In this document: positions 35,911-45,700 of the stretch, one piece after another
Numbering within the stretch: the stretch's first letter is position 1
Layout of the letters: each line of letters starts with the position of its first letter
Origin: Bacillus sp. es.036
GTDB taxonomy: Bacteria; Bacillota; Bacilli; Bacillales; Guptibacillaceae
Assembly: GCF_002563635.1 (NCBI RefSeq)
Contig: NZ_PDIZ01000001.1
Location: forward strand, 806,001-870,000
Reading direction: 5' to 3'
DNA: 64,000 nt
Made by a program: the position numbers and the translations under genes
Notes under the pieces: model-generated
Told to the model about the DNA's origin: nothing
Database searches by the model: none
What the model saw: only the letters and a program-made list of their open reading frames with translations

Positions 35911-37623
35911 TTACTCAATTAATCCTTCTTCAAAAGGAAGTGTCATTTTGGCTGCACGAATTAACTCAAATGATGGATGGTTCTTTAAAACCTTATCAAA
36001 ATGATGTTCAGCGTTAAATGAGAGTGTTTGGACAATTTGGAGAACCGAATGAGTTTGAAATTTCATTTCTTTCGTCGCATGTTCTTCCTTCCATTTTTCG
36101 ATATACTGTTGAAATGCACGGTGAAATCCTTGTGAGTATAAGATCCTGGCAATTCTTTCTGTATTCAGTATGCTTGTTAAAGAATGACCATCTAATCTAG
36201 GGTGAATGTCTGAGGGGAGGTTTGTTTCTGAAGAATTCTGCAAGAGAAATAATCTCGACAATTGTTCATTTATAAGGAGTGGCTTCGGTGAATTTTTTTC
36301 CTTGTTCTGATAAGATGTGTCTAATAGTCTGCATTCTTCTTTAATCTGTCGCCAGAGGTCTTGATCCGCTATACTTGAATTGTTTTCTTCTAGCCATAAC
36401 GTTAGTAATTGTTCAGCTGTGGAATAGCAGTGGGTTCGTAATAATATGTTCAAGATTACTTGTCGTTGCTCCTTAGAATCCAATTGGATTTTACTTGTTA
36501 ATAATGTAAGTAAGTCATTTTGTCTTTCTGTAGAGCGTAATAATTGAAAAATCCGATAAAGTGGTCGGTGAGATGTTGGTAAGTATTGATAAGAGCAATA
36601 ATAATGGTCAATCGCTTCATTATCTTCACTAAGACTTTCGTTCACTAATCCAAGCAAGTAATGAGTTGAGAACGTTCCAATGCCAGCCTCTGTATGGTAG
36701 TACTTGGGTTCTGATAATTGAATCGCTCTTGTTAGGCTTTCTTTTGCAGAAGGAAAGTCACCGCTGGCCATAAAGTAACTTCCTTTGTAATGATGAAGAT
36801 CTGTATACTCAGGAAAAGCTTCAATTCCAGCATTACAACATGTGATTGCTTCATCAATTCGATTTAGTGCACCAAGACACCTGGCCTCACATTTATACAA
36901 GAGGTGAGTATAATTAACTTTCGGATCAACGAGTTCTCGTGATTTCTTAAAACAGCGTAGTGCATTCTCGAAGTCTGATAACTGTAAATACTCAATACCG
37001 ATATTGTAAAGGTGGAAAGGATTGTTTGGATTGCTTTGTAACTCTTCCTTTAACAATGTAATGTTTCTTGTCGTTTTGTTTTTTTGATCACGGATTGTAG
37101 GTTGATACCCATAGTGATCGACACAAACGCTCGTCATCACAAAGCGAGCTTCTGGGTTAAATCTTTGGATGCTATCTGCAATTTGCTCATGAATAGCGCC
37201 TGAAAATCGGTACTCGGGACGGTTTTGGAACATCCTTATTGTTGGGTTTACACTTGCCTCTTTTCCTTTTTCTCCGAAATGGTTATACACTCTAAAGAAG
37301 TAAGCATCTGCATCGGGGTAAACGATCCACTTCTTCAATTCTTCAATGGATTCCGAACATAGTTCCTCATCAGCATCTAAAAACAAAATCCATTCCCCAT
37401 TTGCGTGTTCAAGTCCGATGTTACGGGAAAGAGAGAAGTCATTCTTCCATTCTTCTTCGATAATAGTAGCATTATGTTGTTTGGCAATTTCTATCGTGCG
37501 ATCCGTAGAGCCTGTATCAACTATAATGATTTCCGAAACAACCTCCTTGACGCTGTTCAAACAATTACTGATAAAATCCTCTTCATTTTTAACAATCATG
37601 CATAACGAGATGCTGTTTTTCAT
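35911..37623 (-). CDS. GT2 glycosyltransferase fused to TPR repeats (copy 2)
   Basis: The 570-aa protein starts at ATG 37623 with a strong AAAGGAGGAATCGAAATA site; longer frames upstream would invade the preceding gene. GT2 motifs are SLCMIVKNEE, IIVDTGSTDRT, NDFSLSRNIGL and WILFLDADEEL. TPR-like helices run from about residue 225 (PFHLYNIGIEYLQLSDFENALRC is the clearest, read in two parts). The coding region overlaps the upstream paralogue's end by 35 bases, indicating one transcript. Paralogue of its two neighbours, probably from local duplication. Confidence 0.85.
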   Translation of the reverse strand: MKNSISLCMIVKNEEDFISNCLNSVKEVVSEIIIVDTGSTDRTIEIAKQHNATIIEEEWKNDFSLSRNIGLEHANGEWILFLDADEELCSESIEELKKWIVYPDADAYFFRVYNHFGEKGKEASVNPTIRMFQNRPEYRFSGAIHEQIADSIQRFNPEARFVMTSVCVDHYGYQPTIRDQKNKTTRNITLLKEELQSNPNNPFHLYNIGIEYLQLSDFENALRCFKKSRELVDPKVNYTHLLYKCEARCLGALNRIDEAITCCNAGIEAFPEYTDLHHYKGSYFMASGDFPSAKESLTRAIQLSEPKYYHTEAGIGTFSTHYLLGLVNESLSEDNEAIDHYYCSYQYLPTSHRPLYRIFQLLRSTERQNDLLTLLTSKIQLDSKEQRQVILNILLRTHCYSTAEQLLTLWLEENNSSIADQDLWRQIKEECRLLDTSYQNKEKNSPKPLLINEQLSRLFLLQNSSETNLPSDIHPRLDGHSLTSILNTERIARILYSQGFHRAFQQYIEKWKEEHATKEMKFQTHSVLQIVQTLSFNAEHHFDKVLKNHPSFELIRAAKMTLPFEEGLIE

Positions 37624-39646
37624 TATTTCGATTCCTCCTTTGGCGACCTCTCCAATTCGAATGCCAGCTGTATTTAGAAGATAATTCAATCGATAAATTG
37701 ACTTTCTTTAAATTAGCCGTAAAGAGGGGGTACTCAGGTGTTTTTTCGTTCGAATCTTCAAGCAGCGCTTTAGCTTGCTGGTTGTAACAAAGGGAAGCGC
37801 CGATATGAGCTCTTACATCATCTGGTTGTTCCATTAGCACTTTCTCAAACAATAAAGACGCGTCATCCCACTTGCCTTGATCGTATAAATATTCTCCGAT
37901 AAGAAAAGTTCCCTCAACGTCAATTGAACCTTCTTCCATTAGCCTAAGCAATTCATCATATCCTTTTTTTGCATACCCTTCATAATACTTCATTTTAGCA
38001 ACGAACAAGTGAAATACGGTGTGTAAAGTAAGCAAGCGATTAAGCGTTTGTTCTGCACCTAGAATGATGGCTTGGTGTAAGAAATGTTTAACGAACAAGA
38101 GAAAGTCAATATCATTCTCGGACTCTTCTAAAGTAACGTTCGAATCCAATGATTTCTGTATTCTGTCATAGAAAGAAGCTTGAGGAAGTTTTTGGATATA
38201 GGAAATTAATTCTTTTGGAATAGGCTTCGCTTGTTCCAAATAAATCAAAACTAATGATTGAATAAGAGTATTTCGGATTGGTTGTACTTCTTCGGTCAAT
38301 GCCATCAATTCATCACTAGCCTTCTTTAATTCACCTACTTGTAGATAACTCATTATGATATTTTCCTTCATGTTATTTGACTGATCTTCTAGATCGTCAA
38401 TCACTTCTAGAAATTCTTGATAGCAGCCACCAGTGTATAGTACATTGGCCAGTTGTGTTAAACAATGTTGCTTTAAGTGTGGGGCGTCTGGTCTGTTTGC
38501 AAGTGATGGAGTTAATAAATGAATCAGTTCTTTCTTTATTTCCTGATTAGAGATGTTGGATGCAATTAGGATATCTACAAATCCATACAATGCATGATCG
38601 TAGTAAGGGCAATGTTGTAATGCATTCATATAAAATTGAAGTGCATCAGCATAAGCGAGCCATTTGACAGCGATATCTCCCATTAAAGTCCAAGCGCGAA
38701 ATGTACCTGCTCCCATTTCGAGTACGTATTTAGAAGAGGGTGACTCTTTCGTTGCGTTTTGAAAAGCACGAATGGCTTTGTCTTCTTCGTTCATACTGAA
38801 ATGACATAAGCCCAAATAATAATGAAGATCTGGATAGTTGGGATAATTTTGTATTTCCTTCTCAACTAACAAAATTGCAGAATCATATGATCCAACTTTT
38901 ATCATCACTTTTGCAAGGTCACGTACGATAGTGGGTCTAAAAGACATGTTTTGTTCCGTTAGATTAAGTGCTTCCTGCATTAACTTGATGGCGTGATCGG
39001 ATTGCGCCAATTGATCGTAAGTCAATCCAAGGTGATATAAATAGTATGGTGGTTGTGGAGTTTCTTCAATAGCCTTTTCTAAAATCTTTAGATTTCTCAT
39101 CGGTTTCTGATTCACTCTAAGGGCATCAGGTAGGTATCCATAGTGAATGATTTTTGTCCCAATTTTACCCACAACTTCGATTGAGTGGTTATGCTCTAAG
39201 ATAGATGGGAGGATGTCTTCATGTATAGGTCTCTGGAAAGAATAATATGGTCGAGATCGAAATATTCGAATAGAAGAATGAGATAATTTCTCGTATGGGA
39301 GTGGTCCTGTTAAATTTTCAATTTCTGTCCAAAAGGCTTCTTTATCTGTCTGCATTAATGTTTTACGAATTTCCTGTACATCTCCAGTGAAAATTTCGTC
39401 AGCATCCATATAGAGAATCCATTTGGTTTTCGCTTGTACTAGTGAAACATTTCGAGCTTTGGAGAAGTTATCATCCCATTTGATTTCAATCACGGTTGCA
39501 CCGAAGGATTTAGCAATGGCGATGGTATTATCTTGCGAACCGGTGTCAACAATAATTATTTCGTCTACCAATGACTGAACGCTGCTAAGACATTTTGCTA
39601 AGTGTTCGGACTCATTTTTCACAATCATATGTAGCCCTATTAACAT
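37589..39646 (-). CDS. GT2 glycosyltransferase fused to TPR repeats (copy 1)
   Basis: A 685-aa protein starting at ATG 39646 with GTTAGGAGGCTAACTTCTT upstream. GT2 motifs: GLHMIVKNESEHL at the start, IIVDTGSQDNT, NFSKARNVSL and WILYMDADEIF. A long TPR array follows, with a final unit YDQGKWDDASLLFEKVL near residue 600. It is the first transferase after the giant repeat gene (67 bases downstream of its stop), so the giant protein is the obvious candidate acceptor. The C-terminal ~40 residues are basic and unrelated to the paralogues. Confidence 0.86.
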   Translation of the reverse strand: MLIGLHMIVKNESEHLAKCLSSVQSLVDEIIIVDTGSQDNTIAIAKSFGATVIEIKWDDNFSKARNVSLVQAKTKWILYMDADEIFTGDVQEIRKTLMQTDKEAFWTEIENLTGPLPYEKLSHSSIRIFRSRPYYSFQRPIHEDILPSILEHNHSIEVVGKIGTKIIHYGYLPDALRVNQKPMRNLKILEKAIEETPQPPYYLYHLGLTYDQLAQSDHAIKLMQEALNLTEQNMSFRPTIVRDLAKVMIKVGSYDSAILLVEKEIQNYPNYPDLHYYLGLCHFSMNEEDKAIRAFQNATKESPSSKYVLEMGAGTFRAWTLMGDIAVKWLAYADALQFYMNALQHCPYYDHALYGFVDILIASNISNQEIKKELIHLLTPSLANRPDAPHLKQHCLTQLANVLYTGGCYQEFLEVIDDLEDQSNNMKENIIMSYLQVGELKKASDELMALTEEVQPIRNTLIQSLVLIYLEQAKPIPKELISYIQKLPQASFYDRIQKSLDSNVTLEESENDIDFLLFVKHFLHQAIILGAEQTLNRLLTLHTVFHLFVAKMKYYEGYAKKGYDELLRLMEEGSIDVEGTFLIGEYLYDQGKWDDASLLFEKVLMEQPDDVRAHIGASLCYNQQAKALLEDSNEKTPEYPLFTANLKKVNLSIELSSKYSWHSNWRGRQRRNRNNEKQHLVMHDC

Positions 39647-39670
39647 AAGAAGTTAGCCTCCTAACAAAAG

Positions 39671-39697
39671 GATCCCTCTGCTATGAACAGAGGGAGT
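39671..39697 (-). terminator. Weak hairpin between giant gene and GT operon
   Basis: CCCTCTG pairs with CAGAGGG around a 7-base loop; on the minus strand it is followed by ATCCTTTTG. Its modest strength would allow partial read-through from the giant gene into the glycosyltransferases. Confidence 0.5.
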
Positions 39698-39713
39698 ATA
39701 GTTTGATTTCATT

Positions 39714-42700
39714 TTATGAGCCTTGCGCATTAAATATTACAGAGATAGTACCTGAAGCAAGAGTAGTTGAAGATCTATAGGAGAGTCTCGTATATTTTAA
39801 AAACCTCTGTGGAACAAGGACATCTACTGAGCCGGCTCGTAAAGCAATAGTTGTTACATCTGTGTACCAATTTGTTCCATTTGCGCTTATTTCTACAATT
39901 GCATCGACTGTTCCTGTAGGACTTGAATTATACACAAAGAATGAATAATCTTCTAAAATAGACGTCGTGATGGATGATAATGGTGTGAACGTAGAGCTTG
40001 TTGTGCCCACATTGACATTGAGAAAACTTTGTTCAATAAACGTATTCTGTGAGACGGCTGTAAGTGTTCCGCCTGTAATCGTAACGGAAGGAATTTCAGC
40101 TGTAAGTGTCCCAGTAATGGCATTAATTGTTCCACCTAATATAGTGGCATTGATGAAACCAGACGTGATTGTAGCGCCGAGCACACTGGTAATGGTTCCG
40201 TTCAAGATGTTATTGAGTGTACCGCCCAAAATGGTTGCGTTGATATTCCCGCCTGTAATGGTAGCGCCAAGGACACTTTGGACAACGTTAATAGTTCCAC
40301 CAGTAATCGTAACAGAAGCGACTTCCGTCGTAACGGTTCCCGTAATAGCGTTAATGGTTCCGCCGAGAATGGTAGCGTTGATAAATCCGGATGTGATGGT
40401 AGCGCCAAGCACACTTGTAATGGTTCCGTTCAAAATGTTATTCAGGGTCCCACCCAAAATGGTGGCATTGATATTGCCAGCCGTTATCGTGGTACCTAAG
40501 ACGCTTTCGACCACATTAAGCGTACCTCCTGAAATGGTAACAGAAGCGATCTCCGCGGTGACAGTACCCGTGATGGCATTGATGGTTCCGCCGAGAATGG
40601 TAGCGTTGATAAACCCTGATGTGATGGTAGCGCCAAGGACGCTCGTAATGGTTCCGTTCAAAATGTTATTGAGGGTACCACCCAAAATCGTGGCATTGAT
40701 ATTTCCAGATGTGATCGTCGCACCTAAGACGCTTTCGACCACATTGAGCGTGCCGCCAGAAATGGTAACCGAAGCAATATCAGCCGTAACAGTACCCGTG
40801 ATGGCGTTGATGGTACCACCAAGAATGGTGGCATTAATAAATCCGGCCGTGATGGTGGCACCGAGCACACTATCTACGGTATTAAGTGTTCCGCCAACAA
40901 TTGTAGCTGCCTGCAATTCATTGACGGAATCGAGGGTACCCGCCGTGATCGTCGCTCCCAAAAGATTTTCAACGACATTGAGCGTACCTCCTGAAACGGT
41001 AACGGAAGCGATCTCCGCAGTGACAGTGCCCGTGATGGCGTTAATGGTTCCACCCAGGATCGTGGCGTTGATATTCCCAGCCGTTATCGTGGCACCTAAG
41101 ACGCTTTCGACCACATTAAGCGTACCTCCTGAAATGGTAACAGAAGCGATCTGAGCGGTGACGGTGCCCGTGATGGCGTTGATGGTGCCCCCGAGAATCG
41201 TGGCGTTAATAAATCCGGACGTGATGGTGGCGCCGAGCACACTTTCCACGGTATTAAGCGTCCCGCCGACAAGGGTAGCCGCCTGCACTTCATTGACGGA
41301 ATCGAGGGTACCCGCCGTGATCGTAGCTCCCAACAAATTTTCGACGACGTTGAGCGTACCACCTGAAACGGTGACGGAAGCGATCTCCGCGGTGACAGTA
41401 CCCGTGATAGCGTTGATGGTGCCGCCCAGGATCGTGGCATTGATGAAACCAGACGTGATGGAGGCACCTAAGACGCTATCCACGGTATTAAGCGTCCCAC
41501 CCACAAGAGTCGCCGCCTGAACTTCATTGACGGAATCGAGGGTACCCGCCGTGATCGTAGCTCCCAACAAATTTTCGACGACGTTGAGCGTACCACCTGA
41601 AACGGTAACGGAAGCAATCTCGGCGGTGACCGTACCCGTGATAGCGTTGATGGTGCCACCTAGAATCGTGGCATTGATAAACCCTGAAGTAATCGTAGCC
41701 CCAAGCACACTTTCGACGGTATTAAGCGTCCCACCAACAAGGGTAGCGGCCTGCACTTCATTGACCGAATCGAGTGTACCAGCGGTGATCGTCGCTCCTA
41801 AGAGATTTTCGATAACATTGAGCGTGCCCCCTGTAACCGTAACGGAAGCGATCTCCGCGGTGACAGTCCCCGTGATGGCATTAATCGTTCCGCCGAGAAT
41901 GGTTGCGTTGATAAATCCTGAAGTAATCGTAGCGCCCAGGACACTTTCGACCGTATTAAGTGTTCCCCCAACAAGAGTCGCAGCCTGAACTTCGTTGACG
42001 GAATCAAGCGTTCCCCCAACAAGAGTCGCAGCCTGAACTTCGTTGACGGAATCAAGCGTTCCAGCTGTAATAGTCGCCCCTAAAAGATTTTCGACGACAT
42101 TGAGCGTGCCACCTGAAACGGTAACGGAAGCGATCTCGGCAGTGACAGTTCCCGTAATGGCGTTGATGGTGCCGCCAAGGATCGTGGCATTGATGAAACC
42201 AGACGTGATCGTGGCGCCTAAGACGCTATCCACGGTATTAAGCGTCCCACCAACAAGAGTAGCCGCCTGGACTTCGTTGACGGAATCCAGTGTTCCCGCA
42301 GTAATCGTCGCTCCCAAAAGGTTTTCGATGACATTGAGCGTGCCGCCTGAAACGGTAACGGAAGCGATCTCGGCGGTGACGGTTCCCGTGATGGCATTGA
42401 TGGTGCCGCCGAGAATGGTGGCATTGATAAACCCTGAAGTAATCGTGGCCGCAAGCACGCTTTCCACGGTATTGAGGGTCCCGCCGACAAGGGTAGCCGC
42501 CTGCACTTCATTGACGGAATCCAGTGTACCAGCTGTAATGGTCGCCCCAAGAATGTTTTCAACGACATTGAGTGTGCCCCCTGTAACCGTAACGGAAGCG
42601 ATCTCCGCTGTGACCGTTCCCGTAATGGCGTTGATGGTGCCGCCGAGAATGGTTGCGTTGATAAATCCTGAAGTAATCGTAGCCCCAAGCACACTTTCGA

Positions 42701-45700
42701 CGGTATTAAGTGTGCCCCCGACAAGAGTGGCAGCCTGCACTTCATTAACCGAATCCAGTGTTCCCGCCGTGATCGTCGCTCCCAAAAGGTTTTCGATGAC
42801 ATTGAGCGTGCCACCCGAAACGGTGACAGAAGCGATTTCAGCTGTGACAGTGCCTGTGATGGCGTTAATGGTGCCACCCAGGATGGTAGCATTAATAAAC
42901 CCGGACGTAATCGTAGCCCCAAGCACACTTTCGACGGTATTAAGCGTCCCACCAACAAGAGTCGCAGCCTGAACTTCATTGACGGAATCGAGGGTACCCG
43001 CCGTGATCGTCGCTCCCAAAAGATTTTCAACGACATTGAGCGTGCCACCTGAAACGGTAACGGAAGCGATCTCCGCTGTGACCGTTCCCGTAATGGCGTT
43101 GATGGTGCCGCCGAGAATGGTTGCGTTGATAAATCCTGAAGTAATCGTAGCGCCCAGGACACTTTCGACCGTATTAAGTGTTCCCCCAACAAGAGTCGCA
43201 GCCTGAACTTCGTTGACGGAATCAAGCGTTCCAGCTGTAATAGTCGCCCCTAAAAGATTTTCAACGACATTGAGCGTACCACCTGAAACGGTAACGGAAG
43301 CAATCTCGGCGGTGACAGTGCCCGTGATCGCGTTGATGGTGCCGCCAAGAATGGTAGCATTGATATTGCCAGCCGTTATCGTGGTACCTAAGACGCTTTC
43401 GACCACATTAAGCGTACCTCCTGAAATGGTAACAGAAGCGATCTCCGCGGTGACAGTACCCGTGATGGCATTGATGGTTCCGCCGAGAATGGTAGCGTTG
43501 ATAAACCCTGATGTGATGGTAGCGCCAAGGACGCTCGTAATGGTTCCGTTCAAAATGTTATTGAGGGTACCACCCAAAATCGTGGCATTGATATTTCCAG
43601 ATGTGATCGTCGCACCTAAGACGCTTTCGACCACATTGAGCGTGCCGCCAGAAATGGTAACCGAAGCAATATCAGCCGTAACAGTACCCGTGATGGCGTT
43701 GATGGTACCACCAAGAATGGTGGCATTAATAAATCCGGCCGTGATGGTGGCACCGAGCACACTATCTACGGTATTAAGTGTTCCGCCAACAATTGTAGCT
43801 GCCTGCAATTCATTGACGGAATCGAGGGTACCCGCCGTGATCGTCGCTCCCAAAAGATTTTCAACGACATTGAGCGTTCCACCTGAAACGGTAACGGAAG
43901 CGATCTCCGCAGTGACAGTGCCCGTGATGGCGTTAATGGTTCCACCCAGGATCGTGGCGTTGATATTCCCAGCCGTTATCGTGGCACCTAAGACGCTTTC
44001 GACCACATTGAGCGTACCACCTGAAACGGTAACGGAAGCAATCTCGGCGGTGACCGTACCCGTGATAGCGTTGATGGTGCCACCTAGAATCGTGGCATTG
44101 ATAAACCCTGAAGTAATCGTAGCCCCAAGCACACTTTCGACGGTATTAAGCGTCCCACCAACAAGGGTAGCGGCCTGCACTTCATTGACAGAATCGAGTG
44201 TACCCGCGGTGATGGTCGCACCCAAGAGGTTTTCAATGACATTGAGTGTGCCACCTGTAACCGTGACGGAAGCGATCTCGGCGGTGACGGTGCCCGTGAT
44301 GGCATTGATGGTGCCACCAAGAATGGTGGCATTGATAAACCCGGATGTGATTGTAGCTCCCAGCACACTTTCGACAGTATTAAGTGTTCCGCCAACAAGA
44401 GTCGCAGCCTGCACTTCATTGACGGAATCGAGTGTACCCGCCGTAATGGTGGCTCCCAAGAGGTTTTCAACGACATTGAGCGTGCCACCTGAAACGGTAA
44501 CGGAAGCGATCTCCGCTGTGACCGTTCCCGTAATGGCATTGATGGTACCGCCGAGAATGGTTGCGTTGATAAATCCTGAAGTAATCGTAGCCCCAAGCAC
44601 ACTTTCGACGGTATTAAGCGTGCCCCCGACAAGAGTGGCAGCCTGCACTTCATTAACCGAATCCAGTGTTCCCGCCGTGATCGTCGCTCCCAAAAGATTT
44701 TCGACGACGTTGAGCGTACCACCTGAAACGGTAACGGAAGCAATCTCGGCGGTGACCGTACCCGTGATGGCGTTGATGGTGCCACCTAGAATCGTGGCAT
44801 TGATAAACCCTGAAGTAATCGTAGCCCCAAGCACACTTTCGACGGTATTAAGCGTCCCACCAACAAGAGTCGCAGCCTGCACTTCATTGACGGAATCGAG
44901 TGTACCCGCCGTAATGGTGGCTCCCAAGAGGTTTTCAACGACATTGAGCGTTCCGCCTGTAACGGTAACGGAAGCAATCTCCGCGGTGACGGTGCCCGTG
45001 ATGGCGTTAATCGTGCCGCCGAGGATCGTGGCATTGATAAACCCGGATGTGATCGTGGCACCTAAGACGCTTTCCACGGTATTAAGCGTTCCGCCCACAA
45101 GGGTAGCGGCCTGAACTTCGTTGACGGAATCGAGTGTGCCAGCAGTGATGGTCGCACCCAAGAGGTTTTCGACGACGTTGAGCGTGCCACCAGTGACCGT
45201 AACGGAGGCGATCTCCGCAGTAACGGTTCCAGCAATGGCATTGATCGTTCCGCCGAGGATCGTGGCATTGATAAAACCAGATGTGATTGTGGCGCCAAGA
45301 ACACTATCGACGGTATTAAGTGTCCCCCCAACCAGGGTAGCGGCCTGGACTTCCTTGACGGAATCGAGTGTACCCGCGGTAATCGTCGCTCCCAAAAGGT
45401 TTTCGATGACATTGAGCGTACCACCAGTGACCGTAACAGAAGGGATTTCGACGGTGACGGTTCCCGCAATGGCGTTGATGGTACCGCCGAGAATGGTAGC
45501 GTTGATGAAACCAGACGTGATGGTAGCTCCCAGCACGCTTTCGACGGTATTTAGCGTTCCACCGACAAGAGTGGCAGCCTGCACTTCATTGACGGAATCA
45601 AGCGTTCCAGCTGTAATGGTCGCCCCTAAAAGATTTTCAACGACATTGAGCGTCCCGCCGACAAGAGTAGCGGCTTGAACTTCGTTGACGGAATCCAATG

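Noticed and set aside
39967-41154. Collagen-like (GXY) repeat as in BclA
   Set aside because: The giant protein's Gly spacing is irregular on a three-residue scale; the periodicity is about 16 residues, so a triple helix is ruled out.
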